Part shown: in pieces, positions 25,316-33,695 of the stretch | Layout of the letters: each line of letters opens with the position of its first letter | Numbering within the stretch: position 1 is the stretch's first letter | The notes under the pieces: generated by a model | The model's input: only the letters and a program-made list of their open reading frames with translations | Databases searched by the model: none | What the model was told of the DNA's origin: nothing | Source of the DNA: Alphaproteobacteria bacterium | GTDB taxonomy: Bacteria > Pseudomonadota > Alphaproteobacteria > TMED109 | DNA: 64,000 bases | Assembly (NCBI GenBank): GCA_022825705.1 | Contig: JAJDWH010000033.1 | Location: 124,001 to 188,000, forward strand | Direction: 5' to 3' | Made by a program: the position numbers and the translations under genes

Positions 25316-28273
25316 TCAGGGAGACTCGATGGTGAGGGCGATGAACGCGTAGCGCCCCAGAGCGTCGTAGAGACCGGGAAAGGTGTTGCCGTTGCCGTAG
25401 TTGAACGGACCGGCCGCGCTGCCCGCTATCGGGGGCGCCTTGTCGAGCAGGTTGTTGATCCCGACGCGCAAGCTGGCCGTGTCGCTGTAGTCCCAGCTGG
25501 CGGACAGGTCGAAGTAGTGCCGGGCCCCGAGATCGATCCCGGCCGCGTTGAGGTCGGTGATGCTGCTGATGAACCGCCACCCGAGCGTGGCGCGCACTTG
25601 CCAGGGCGTGTGCCAGGCAAGGCTGAAATTGTTCCGGAAGTCCGGATTGGGCGAGCCGCACGTGGCGCCCCAGTTGCCCGCGCAATCGACCTTCGGGGCT
25701 CCGGCCAACTCTTGCCGCTCCCACGTGGAGGTGATGGAGAGGACGTCGCTGAGGCTCAGGCGGCCCCAGTCGCCGATGTCGAGGCTGTAGCTGGCAGTGA
25801 GGTCAAACCCCTGCACCTTCTCCACCGCAAGATTGTCCAGTAACGAAACGATGTGGCCGCTTTTCTCAATGTCGGATCCCAACCAAAGGTCACCGCTCCG
25901 ACCGCGTCTGACCTTGGCGCACTGCGCGGCGTTGCCGTCCAGGCACTGATCCAGGATGAAATTCGGCCGCAGCGCGCTGATGCCTTTTCTGATTTCGATC
26001 GAGTAGTAGTCCAGGCTGAAGGTCAAGCGGTCGAGAAACGGCGGTGTCCAGACCAGGCCGTAGGCGTAGGTGTCGGATTCTTCCGGCGCCAGATCGGTGT
26101 TGCCGCCCTGCAGATAGTTGTACTGGTTGGCTGGCGAGTGTTCGATCCGGCCGAACTGGGCGGATGTCACGCCACTCCGGGCGCACTCCTCGAGCGTCCG
26201 GCCGGCAGCCGTCTTGCCGTTCGACACCGGGCCGCCGCACGGATCGGCGTTCATGTCGAATAGGTTGAAGCCTTGCGGCAGAAACCGTTCGCGGACGTTC
26301 GGGCCGCGAATCGCGCGCTGGATGCTGGCCCGCAGGCGGACGCCCGCATTGATCGCCCAGCTTGCTCGAATCCCGAACGTGTCCGTCTGCTTGCCGTAGT
26401 CGTAGTCGGAATACCGATAGCCGCCGTCCAATGACAGCTCGTCCGCGTACGGAGCGTCCTCCACCAGCGGCACGCCGGCCTCGACGAAGAACTCCGAGAC
26501 TTCGATTCCGCCGCTGACGGGTCGGCTGGCGCCACCCTGACCGGCACCGTCGCCGCTGCGGAAGGCTTCGTCCGGGTTGTACGTCAGGTATTCCCTCCGG
26601 TACTCGGCGCCAATGACCACCTCCGGGCCCGACAGCGCGAACGGTGACCTGACCCCGTACTCGGCGAGATTTCCGGCGAGATGACCTGACACGATCGTCT
26701 GGTCGGTCGATCCGCGAGCGGACAAAGGCAACGTCAGATAGTCGATCATCGGTGGCGTGACCGCGCCTTCCTGAAAAATGTTCCATGGCACGCAGTCCGG
26801 GTCGGAACCTTCCAGCGCCGAGCGGCACACGATCCGTCCTGTTCCGGGGTGACGAACCGCATCAAGTGACCGCTCGATTCGGGTTCTCGACAGATCGTTC
26901 AGGTAACGGCGTCGCATGTCGACCGTGGCGCGCTGGTAATGCACGTCGTATCGCCACGGGTCAACCAGCAGCCCGCGTAAACCGACCACACCCCGGTAGG
27001 CAGTGTGGCGGAGGTCGTTCTGCCGCGCGCCGCCCTCGACGTTGCGGCGGCCGATGAAGACCGTTTGCTCGTCGTCTCTGCTCAGCCCGTACCGTCCGCA
27101 CAGCAAATCAAATTGCTGCTCCGACAGAAACGCGTTCCCGCAACCGAGCCTATCGGTGACGAAAAAGGCGCCGGACGGGGCGATCTGGGCCACGGACCGA
27201 TTGTCCATGAACATGAGTTCGGTGTAAGCCCGGGCATGCTCGCCGATGTCCAGGCCGGCCAGCAGGCCGGCGGTCCATCGCTGGTCGGGGCGCTGGAAGT
27301 AGTTCGTCGGACCGTAGTTGTAGGTGGTGCCTCCTCTGGGCACGAACTGATCGCCCTCCACTTTGTAGTCGAAGCCGTCCAGACCTTGCGCCGTGAGCAG
27401 GCCGAAATCGGAAAACGTGCCCTGCGGCTGCGTGGCCGAACCGAAACACGTCGTGAGGTCATTGCTCAATGCACACGAGCTGTAGTCCCGGTCTCCTTGC
27501 AGCACCGCCGCGATGTCGCGGTAGGTCGCATATACGGTCATGTGGCCACGGCCGCCGCGAAAGGCCGTTCCTGCAATCAGCGATCCGTCCGCGATGTCGC
27601 CGTCCCGCACCGAGCCGTCGGCAGTCCGGTAGCCGGCATCCCGAACGATCCCCTGCCATCTCTCGCCGCGGTTGCCATGTTGATACTGGCTCAACTGGTA
27701 ACGCAGCCTGACCCCCTCGAAGTCGTCCAAGAGCCTGAAATTCACGACACCGGCCACGGCGTCGGAGCCGTACGTGGCCGAGGAACCGCCGGTCAACACT
27801 TCGACGGACTCGATCAGCGCACCCGGAATCTGGTTGATGTCGGCACCGGCGCCGTTCTGGAGGGGCGATCCGACCGGAAGCCGGCGGCCGTTGACCAGCA
27901 CCAGCGTGCGCTTTGCTCCGAGACCGCGCAGATTGAGCGTGGCCGTGCCAGTGGATCCGTTTGACTGGCCTGCATTCTGGGTCGTGAACACCTGCGGCAG
28001 GTTCCGCAAGGTGTCCTCGACCCGCACCGTGCCTCGGGACAACAGGTCTTCCGCGTCGGATCGGATCATCGGGCTGGCGCTGGTCAGGTCGGGTCTTCGG
28101 ATCCGCGATCCGGTCACGACGAGTTCTTCGAGGTGCCGGAGCGTCGGATCAGCCCCGAGGCGCTCGTCGTCTTCCGCTAGGGATTTGGTGGCAGTGGCCA
28201 GCAATGAGAGCGACAGGACCATCACGCCGCCGGTTCGCACGAAATTTGTCGGCACGACATTCCCCCAGACCAT
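25316..28273 (-). CDS. TonB-dependent outer-membrane receptor
   Basis: A 985-residue outer-membrane receptor. From ATG 28273 (GAGGAAG four bases upstream) it has a signal peptide (about residues 1-33), a TonB box-like EELVVTGSRI, a plug domain (about 60-180; RNLPQVFTTQNAG, NLRGLGAKRTLVLVNGRRLP, IESVEVLTGGSSATYGSDAVAGVVN) and a 22-strand barrel with many extracellular Cys pairs. Receptors of this subgroup import iron chelates or bulky nutrients using TonB energy. No TonB, ExbBD or siderophore genes are near, so the substrate is unknown. The chain ends TIESP rather than with the terminal aromatic residue usual in barrels. The frame is open to 28597, but no signal peptide would result from that start. 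Confidence 0.88.
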   Translation of the reverse strand: MVWGNVVPTNFVRTGGVMVLSLSLLATATKSLAEDDERLGADPTLRHLEELVVTGSRIRRPDLTSASPMIRSDAEDLLSRGTVRVEDTLRNLPQVFTTQNAGQSNGSTGTATLNLRGLGAKRTLVLVNGRRLPVGSPLQNGAGADINQIPGALIESVEVLTGGSSATYGSDAVAGVVNFRLLDDFEGVRLRYQLSQYQHGNRGERWQGIVRDAGYRTADGSVRDGDIADGSLIAGTAFRGGRGHMTVYATYRDIAAVLQGDRDYSSCALSNDLTTCFGSATQPQGTFSDFGLLTAQGLDGFDYKVEGDQFVPRGGTTYNYGPTNYFQRPDQRWTAGLLAGLDIGEHARAYTELMFMDNRSVAQIAPSGAFFVTDRLGCGNAFLSEQQFDLLCGRYGLSRDDEQTVFIGRRNVEGGARQNDLRHTAYRGVVGLRGLLVDPWRYDVHYQRATVDMRRRYLNDLSRTRIERSLDAVRHPGTGRIVCRSALEGSDPDCVPWNIFQEGAVTPPMIDYLTLPLSARGSTDQTIVSGHLAGNLAEYGVRSPFALSGPEVVIGAEYRREYLTYNPDEAFRSGDGAGQGGASRPVSGGIEVSEFFVEAGVPLVEDAPYADELSLDGGYRYSDYDYGKQTDTFGIRASWAINAGVRLRASIQRAIRGPNVRERFLPQGFNLFDMNADPCGGPVSNGKTAAGRTLEECARSGVTSAQFGRIEHSPANQYNYLQGGNTDLAPEESDTYAYGLVWTPPFLDRLTFSLDYYSIEIRKGISALRPNFILDQCLDGNAAQCAKVRRGRSGDLWLGSDIEKSGHIVSLLDNLAVEKVQGFDLTASYSLDIGDWGRLSLSDVLSITSTWERQELAGAPKVDCAGNWGATCGSPNPDFRNNFSLAWHTPWQVRATLGWRFISSITDLNAAGIDLGARHYFDLSASWDYSDTASLRVGINNLLDKAPPIAGSAAGPFNYGNGNTFPGLYDALGRYAFIALTIESP

Positions 28274-28799
28274 CAGCTTCCTCGTCGGCGGCGAACGACG
28301 GGGCATCGTGCGCGACCGCGCCTCCTGCGGTCGGTTGGAGGGCCAGTTGCACCGTGGGCCGTTCGATGGGCGGGACGCCGGCCGTCCGGTGCGCCCGAGA
28401 GCCCCGGAGGCACCGCCGTTTGCCGGGACCAGCAAGCGCCGCCGTAGCCGTACGCAGGTTGGGTCAGGCAGGGTGCCGGCACCTCCCGATCCGCGACGAC
28501 GGGATCGTACACGAGACGTCCTGGATGTACGCCCTCCCGTGCACGCTGCATGTCCAGCAAGGCTCGCCCCTCGTACTCGTGACAGGTCAGTCGCCAACTA
28601 TCGGCTGCGACGACCGAAACAATCCGGGACATCCGCGCCGCCGATCGCTTGTGCCGGCGGCGGTGCCCCCGGTCGTTGTCCGGGAACGGTAGGGGGGCAC
28701 CATGGTCCAGGGCCGTCGCATTCCCAGCGAGGGACCTTCCCCGGGTATGGTTCGCAGAATTCCGTCCTGTAAAGAGAGTCCGGTACAGAAGCGTTCGGG
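28274..28799. other. Divergent intergenic region, no gene seen
   Basis: A 526-base gap between the receptor gene (reverse) and the DUF1489 gene (forward). Open frames here are GC-rich shadows without recognisable families. It should contain the receptor promoter; I saw no clear Fur-box-like palindrome or other operator. Confidence 0.45.
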
Positions 28800-29249
28800 A
28801 TGAACGAGGGAATGAGCGCTCGGCCAACTTTGCATCTCCTCAAGATCGCCCAGGGGATCGAGTCGCCTGTCGCGCTGCGCCGGGCGCAGCAGCGTCGACT
28901 TCGCTCGGCTGCCAACGGGCAGGGGCGACTCGCGCATTTCACGCGTAATCGTCCCGTGCGGGCTGCGGAACTCTTGGCGGGCGGGTCCATCTACTGGGTG
29001 ATCCGGGGGCACATCTCGGTTCGACAGCGGCTGCTGGACATCGTCGACGCGACCAATGCCAGAGGTACCCATGGGGTAGAACTGGTGTTTCATCCGGAGT
29101 TGGTCACGACGGAACCGCGCCGCCATCGGGCGTTCCAGGGCTGGCGGTATCTCGATGCGGGCCTGGCGCCGCCGGACCGGGCCACCGTCATTGATCCGGG
29201 CCTGCCCGACTCGCTGGCCCGAGAACTGTATCGTCTTGGATTGCTGTAA
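28800..29249 (+). CDS. DUF1489 family protein
   Basis: A 149-residue protein of a conserved family seen mostly in Alphaproteobacteria and of unknown function. Family blocks visible: LHLLKIAQGIES near the start, FTRNRPVRAAELLAGGSIYW, VIRGHISVRQRLLDI, and FHPELVTTEPRRHRAFQGWR. It has no signal peptide or membrane segment, so it should be cytoplasmic. ATG 28812 (MSARPTLHLLK) is an alternative start because homology begins there and GAGGGA sits just before it. It stands alone and gives little context. Confidence 0.85.
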   Translation: MNEGMSARPTLHLLKIAQGIESPVALRRAQQRRLRSAANGQGRLAHFTRNRPVRAAELLAGGSIYWVIRGHISVRQRLLDIVDATNARGTHGVELVFHPELVTTEPRRHRAFQGWRYLDAGLAPPDRATVIDPGLPDSLARELYRLGLL

Positions 29250-29253
29250 CGAC

Positions 29254-29280
29254 CCCTGCCGCAGCATGTGCCATGCAGGG
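29254..29280 (+). terminator. Possible terminator hairpin after DUF1489 gene
   Basis: CCCTGC (29254-29259) pairs with GCAGGG (29275-29280), with an inner GCATG/CATGC option, five bases after the DUF1489 stop codon. ATTTTTAA follows about eight bases later, further than in a classical intrinsic terminator. The following stretch to 29342 is unusually AT-rich for this genome and probably holds the promoter of the next gene. Confidence 0.3.
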
Positions 29281-29342
29281 TGAATCCATTTTTAATAATT
29301 CCGCGCTACGATTTTACGGTGTATCCCAATTGGAGTTTCCCC

Positions 29343-29858
29343 ATGAAGAAATTTGCAGGTCTGTTGATCGCCGGAGTATTCGCTGCCGGCCTGGCCCCCG
29401 CCGCATCGGACGCGCATGTCGAGATGCGCCCGATGCTGACCCTCGGGATGGCCAAGGCCATGGCCGATGCCTGCGAGGCATTCCGCGAAACCCAGGAGAA
29501 CTTCCGCGCGGTCAACATCGCGATTGTTGATCGAGGGGCGGACCTGGTTCTGTTCCGACGCCAGAACGACTCTTTTCTCGGCAGTTTCGAGATCGCATTG
29601 CGGAAGGCGCAGTCGGCTGCCCGCCTGCCCATTCCGACGCGCACGCTCGGCGAGATCGTGCACGGGAAGGACGGACAACCCGGCCGGGCGCCGGCGCTTG
29701 GCGAGTTTCATCACGTGACCGCATTGACCGGGGGACTGCCGATTCGCATGGCTGACGGCGCGTTGGTCGGCGCGATCGGCGTCAGCGGCGCGACGGGAGA
29801 CCAGGACGAGCAGTGTGCGCAGGCGGCGATCGACGCCGTCGCGGACATGCTGCAGTAG
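29343..29858 (+). CDS. Secreted GlcG/HbpS-family heme-binding-like protein
   Basis: A 171-residue protein: signal peptide (MKKFAGLLIAGVFAAG to about residue 24), then a GlcG/HbpS (PF03928-type) domain with NIAIVDRGADLVLFRRQND, ALRKAQSAARL and the glycine-rich ADGALVGAIGVSGATGDQDE end. Members bind heme or act as accessory proteins in carbon-source operons; the true role is often unknown. ATG 29343 has GGAG about eight bases upstream and yields a proper signal peptide, unlike the more distal ATG 29268. It precedes the amidohydrolase gene by nine bases, implying co-transcription. Confidence 0.82.
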   Translation: MKKFAGLLIAGVFAAGLAPAASDAHVEMRPMLTLGMAKAMADACEAFRETQENFRAVNIAIVDRGADLVLFRRQNDSFLGSFEIALRKAQSAARLPIPTRTLGEIVHGKDGQPGRAPALGEFHHVTALTGGLPIRMADGALVGAIGVSGATGDQDEQCAQAAIDAVADMLQ

Positions 29859-29867
29859 GAGCGTCTG

Positions 29868-31550
29868 GTGCACGACCTCGCCATCCGCGACGCGTTGATC
29901 GTCGACGGCACCGGCAAACCGTCGTTTCACGGTGATTTGGCGGTGGAAAACGGGCAAGTGGTTGCCCGGGGCGGTGAGGTCGGCGCCGCCCGTGAGACGA
30001 TCGATGCGGACGGCCTGGCGCTGGCTCCGGGGATTGTCGACACGCATACCCATTTCGACGCGCAGCTGACCTGGGACCCCAGCGCGTCGCCCTCGCCGTC
30101 GCTGGGTGTCACCACCGTCGTGATCGGCAATTGCGGCTTCACGATTGCGCCGTGCCGCGAACAGGACCGCGATGCGACGTTGCGGAATCTCACGCATGTG
30201 GAAGGCATGTCGTTGTCGGCGCTTCGGGAAGGCGTACGCTGGGAATTCGAGAGTTTTCCGGAGTATCTGGACCTGCTGGCAGGGTGCGGACTGGTCCCGA
30301 ACGTGGCGTCGTATATCGGACATTCATCGGTCCGCACGTACGTGATGGGTGAAGCGGCGACGGAACGGGAGGCCACCGACGACGAGATCAGCCGGATGGC
30401 GGAGATCGTGCGCGATTCTGTCACTGCCGGCGCGATTGGATTTTCGACCACCACGTTCGAGGGACACAACGGCGAGAACGGCGTCCCCATGCCATCGCGC
30501 TTCGCCTCGGAAGCCGAGGTGGGAGCCCTGGTGCGGGCGATGGGCGAGACCGGACGCGGAGTCTTCATGCTGACTGCCGGGAGCGGGACCAAGCTTGGCA
30601 CCCTCGAGAAGATGGGCGCGGAAGCCCGTCGGCCGGTGCTCGTGGCCGCCTTCCTCCACAATCCGACCCGGCCGGACGGAGTTCGGCTGGGATTGGCGCG
30701 TCTCGATGCGGCTGCCGAGCGCGGGACCGAGATGTGGGGCCAGGTTTCGTGCCGGCCGCTCAGCCTGGAGTTCACGATGGCAAGCCCCTACCTGTTCGAG
30801 GGGTTGAGCGCTTGGAAGCCGGCAATGACGGCCGACGGCACGGAAGGCCTGCAATCGGTCTACGCGTCAGAGGAGTTCCGTGCCGCGGTACGGGCGGAGC
30901 TTGCAGTCCCGGCCAAGGTTCGGCTCTTCAACGGGGACTGGGAAAAGATCATCGTCCGGGAAGTGTCTCCGGGTGGAGATTCGGCGCTCGAGGAACGATC
31001 ACTGCGCGATCTCGCAACCGCAGCGGGACAGGACCCTCTTGACTGGCTGTTAGATCATGCGGTTGATGGCGGCCTTGACACCTTGTTCGTGGCCCAGTTG
31101 CTCAACACCGACGAAAAGGCCGTGAGCGAGGGCCTGGTCCACGACCGAAGCCTGATCAGCCTGTCGGACGCAGGTGCTCACCTTACGTTCTTCTGCGACG
31201 CGGGGTTTGGCCTGCATCTGCTCGGGCACTGGGTGCGCGACCGGGAGTTGTTCTCACTGGAAGAGGGCGTACACCGTCTGAGCGGCCGTCTCGCCGACAT
31301 CATGCGGATTCCGGGACGGGGCCGGCTGGTGCCCGGACAGGCGGCCGACATGATGCTGTTTGATCCGGAACGGGTTGGCGTGGGCTTGTCGAAACGGGTC
31401 CACGATCTGCCGTCGGGAGCGCCGCGGCTGGTGGCAATGGCGGAAGGGCTGCACGGCGTCTGGGTCAACGGTATCCGGGTAACCAGTGCTGAAGGAACGT
31501 CCGTTGCCGGGGCGACGCCGGGACAACTGGTCCGGTCGTTCCACGCCTGA
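29868..31550 (+). CDS. Amidohydrolase family 3 protein, N-acyl-D-amino-acid deacylase-like
   Basis: A 560-residue metal-dependent amidohydrolase starting at GTG 29868 (AGGAG seven bases upstream). The metal site is visible as DTHTHFD (HxH, near residue 60), followed by GVTTVVIGNCGFTIAPC, a conserved SYIGHSSVRTYVMG and the late SDAGAH aspartate. These are signatures of D-aminoacylases and related enzymes that hydrolyse N-acyl-D-amino acids or cyclic amides. No signal peptide is seen, so it is cytoplasmic. The partner GlcG-like gene nine bases upstream does not reveal the substrate. Confidence 0.83.
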   Translation: MHDLAIRDALIVDGTGKPSFHGDLAVENGQVVARGGEVGAARETIDADGLALAPGIVDTHTHFDAQLTWDPSASPSPSLGVTTVVIGNCGFTIAPCREQDRDATLRNLTHVEGMSLSALREGVRWEFESFPEYLDLLAGCGLVPNVASYIGHSSVRTYVMGEAATEREATDDEISRMAEIVRDSVTAGAIGFSTTTFEGHNGENGVPMPSRFASEAEVGALVRAMGETGRGVFMLTAGSGTKLGTLEKMGAEARRPVLVAAFLHNPTRPDGVRLGLARLDAAAERGTEMWGQVSCRPLSLEFTMASPYLFEGLSAWKPAMTADGTEGLQSVYASEEFRAAVRAELAVPAKVRLFNGDWEKIIVREVSPGGDSALEERSLRDLATAAGQDPLDWLLDHAVDGGLDTLFVAQLLNTDEKAVSEGLVHDRSLISLSDAGAHLTFFCDAGFGLHLLGHWVRDRELFSLEEGVHRLSGRLADIMRIPGRGRLVPGQAADMMLFDPERVGVGLSKRVHDLPSGAPRLVAMAEGLHGVWVNGIRVTSAEGTSVAGATPGQLVRSFHA

Positions 31551-31621
31551 ACCCGAACCTGCGGACCGCAGGGTCACGCCCAACATCTTCCGCTCGCCTA
31601 GCGGCCCTGACGCGACACGCC

Positions 31622-32017
31622 TCAGCGGTTGGGCAGCACCTCGATGTCGCGGCACCGCAACAACCTCTCGTCCGCGGTCACCAACGTCAGGCCGTGCACC
31701 GCGGCAGTCGCGACGATGAACCGATCCGCCGGATCCTGATGCTCGACATCGACGGTGCGGCTGGCAAGTGCCACATCGACCGTGAGCGGGGCCTCTGCGA
31801 TCGGGGCAATCGACATCGCCTGGCGCAGCCACCGGAGGGGATCGGGATCGAGTGCCACCCGCCCGCGCTCAGCAAGAAGCAGCGCCTCCCACACGCTGAT
31901 GGGTGAAATTTGGAGTGCATTTTCCTGAGACTGAAGAGCGTGTGCTGTAGTGCCGCCAAGTCGATCCGGGTCCAGCAGGCTCCACAACCAGATGTGTGTG
32001 TCGAGTAGCAATCCCAT
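31622..32017 (-). CDS. vapC: PIN-domain toxin of a type II toxin-antitoxin pair
   Basis: A 131-residue PIN-domain RNase. The acidic residues are complete: Asp6 (LLLDTHIWLW), Glu44 (SVWEALLL), Asp98 (PADRFIVATA) and Asp116 (TADERL). The LLDTHIWLW and DPADRF segments place it in the group usually paired with Phd/YefM-like antitoxins, unlike the toxin at 415-804. It begins directly after the antitoxin stop codon with no gap. The toxin appears intact. Confidence 0.88.
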   Translation of the reverse strand: MGLLLDTHIWLWSLLDPDRLGGTTAHALQSQENALQISPISVWEALLLAERGRVALDPDPLRWLRQAMSIAPIAEAPLTVDVALASRTVDVEHQDPADRFIVATAAVHGLTLVTADERLLRCRDIEVLPNR

Positions 32018-32254
32018 CTACTTGAGAGCTTCCCAATCCATGGAATTCGCGACAGGGGCGACGAGGTCGCCACGGACCTCGCCCTGATCCTTCATCTTGC
32101 CAAGCCAATTCCCTGCCGGAATCGGCGGCGGCGGCAAGACTTGGGCGATCGGCTTGCCGAACCGGGTCACGAGCAGGGGTTTGCGGGTCTTTCCTACCCG
32201 GTCAAGAACGGCCAGACAGGTCGCCTTGAATTTCGAAATCTGAATCTCTTCCAT
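32018..32254 (-). CDS. Phd/YefM-type antitoxin
   Basis: A 78-residue antitoxin with the Phd/YefM N-terminal DNA-binding pattern EEIQISKFKATCLAVLDRV followed by KPLLVTRFGKPIAQVLPP. The C-terminal part would bind and block the PIN toxin encoded immediately downstream (stop and start codons abut). ATG 32254 is chosen because the family begins at this point; an upstream ATG at 32284 lies beyond the operator-like repeat. As with the first pair, no ribosome binding site precedes it and a TATATT element lies eight bases before the start, suggesting a leaderless message. Confidence 0.85.
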   Translation of the reverse strand: MEEIQISKFKATCLAVLDRVGKTRKPLLVTRFGKPIAQVLPPPPIPAGNWLGKMKDQGEVRGDLVAPVANSMDWEALK

Positions 32255-32255
32255 A

Positions 32256-32276
32256 GGACCAAATATACCATGGTCC
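32256..32276 (-). promoter_or_regulatory. Operator-like inverted repeat and -10 element of the second toxin-antitoxin operon
   Basis: GGACCA (32256-32261) and TGGTCC (32271-32276) are perfect inverted repeats, and an ACCATGGT palindrome overlaps one arm. On the reverse strand TATATT (32267-32262) between the arms reads as a -10 element, placing the transcript start at about the antitoxin ATG (32254). This arrangement fits autorepression by the antitoxin; a -35 element is not obvious. Confidence 0.5.
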
Positions 32277-32282
32277 GAGTCC

Positions 32283-32546
32283 ATGATCTATTTGGAGCCT
32301 CCCGATCCGACGCCGGCGTCGGTCCATCGGGCCAGACTCCCCCAGCCGGTTTCGTCGAAGCGGGACAGTGGTAAGGAGGGCCCGGCCGACAGCAGCCTGA
32401 CGCGAGCCGCGCTCCACGACAACGCCCGGGCCAAGAACATGAGCCGGTTGGCGCGCGAGATTGGAGTGGGCCGCGAGGAGATCCAAGACGGGTTGTCGAA
32501 AAACGGCAATTCCACCTTTGCTACCGTCATGCGGATCATTGCCTGA
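32283..32546 (+). pseudogene. HigA-like addiction-module antitoxin remnant
   Basis: The last 50 residues (LTRAALHDNARAKNMSRLAR, then EIGVGREEIQDGLSKNGNST, then FATVMRII) match the helix-turn-helix half of the HigA-type addiction-module antidote family. The N-terminal half (32283-32390) has lost similarity, and the chain stops right after RIIA, several residues short of the usual C-terminus. No HigB/RelE-like toxin gene is adjacent. It reads as a decaying remnant beside an intact toxin-antitoxin pair, although a short functional orphan regulator is possible. Confidence 0.45.
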
Positions 32547-32693
32547 AAAACCGCAACGGACGCCGCAGCGGAAGCTCTCCGGTGTTCCGCCACGCCCGGG
32601 CGACGAAAGCATGGAAGCAGGCGGAAACCGATACCTACCGTTGCCTGCTGTTACGATCCGGGAACTGCTGAAGGCATGACGGGGGGACAGCCG

Positions 32694-33611
32694 ATGCGAA
32701 GCGATCTCGGAGAGTGGCGGGAGCCCGCGGCGCTTGTCGAAACCGACACACTCGAAGCCGAACTGGCAAGTGCGGATCTTCGAATCGTTGACTGCACCAC
32801 GTGGCTGCTGCCGGCCGAGCCGGGCGATGATGCTCCCTATCGCGTGGTCCCCGGAATCGCCGAATATGAAGCCGGGCACATTCCTGGCGCAGTATTTCTG
32901 GACATCCAGGAAACCATCTCGGATCCGGACACCCGTCTTCGCTTCATGGCGCCATCCGCGGAACAGTTTGCTTCGGCAATGGGACGGCTCGGCATCGGAA
33001 ACAGTTCCCGTGTGGTGCTGTACTCGAACGGCAGCATCATGTGGGCGACCCGGGTCTGGTGGATGCTGCGGTCGTTTGGTTTCGACGGAGCGTCCGTGCT
33101 GGACGGAGGCTTCGGAAAATGGCAGGCGGAGGGCCGCCCGGTCTCCACCGACCAGAACAGCTATCCCCCGGCCCGCTTCGATGCCCGCCCGCAGCCCGGG
33201 TTCTTCATCGACCGGGATCATGTGCTCGCCAGGCTAGGCGACCCCGTTGCCACCATGGTGAACGCGCTCGCGCCCGAGTTTTATCTGGGGTCGGGGCCCA
33301 GCCGATACGGGCGCCCTGGCCGCATTCCGGGAAGCGTCAGCGTTCCTGCGGCCAGCCTGCTCGATCCGTCGGACGGAACCTTCGTCTCCCTGGATGAGGC
33401 CCGCCGCGCGCACGAGGCCGTCGGCGTGACCCCGGACCGCCATGTGGTGGCCTACTGCGGGGGCGGAATCTCCGCGACCGTCGGGCTGTTCCTATTGCAC
33501 CAGTTGGGATACCCGGACCTGACTCTCTACGACGCGTCGATGGGCGAGTGGGCTCGGGATCCTGCACTTCCGATCGAGACGGGCCCTCCGGTAGTACCGA
33601 CTGAACCGTGA
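32694..33611 (+). CDS. sseA: Thiosulfate/3-mercaptopyruvate sulfurtransferase (two-domain rhodanese)
   Basis: A 305-residue tandem rhodanese. The first domain (about 10-140; IVDCTTWLL, GHIPGAVFLDI) is the usual inactive copy, with no cysteine in its loop (SNGSIMWATR). The second holds the catalytic Cys255 in YCGGGISATVG, a loop nearer to thiosulfate/mercaptopyruvate sulfurtransferases than to arsenate-reductase-like rhodaneses. It moves sulfane sulfur to cyanide or thiols. ATG 32694 has GGGGGGA seven bases upstream; ATG 32676 is an in-frame alternative. The TauD-like gene follows 84 bases later, hinting at sulfur metabolism but not proving it. Confidence 0.87.
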   Translation: MRSDLGEWREPAALVETDTLEAELASADLRIVDCTTWLLPAEPGDDAPYRVVPGIAEYEAGHIPGAVFLDIQETISDPDTRLRFMAPSAEQFASAMGRLGIGNSSRVVLYSNGSIMWATRVWWMLRSFGFDGASVLDGGFGKWQAEGRPVSTDQNSYPPARFDARPQPGFFIDRDHVLARLGDPVATMVNALAPEFYLGSGPSRYGRPGRIPGSVSVPAASLLDPSDGTFVSLDEARRAHEAVGVTPDRHVVAYCGGGISATVGLFLLHQLGYPDLTLYDASMGEWARDPALPIETGPPVVPTEP

Positions 33612-33695
33612 TCGCTGGCCGGCTTCTTCAGGTTGGCCGTGCGCCACCTCGCGCACTATGGTGACTGCCAACCTTTCGTTTGTTCGGACAGGCAG

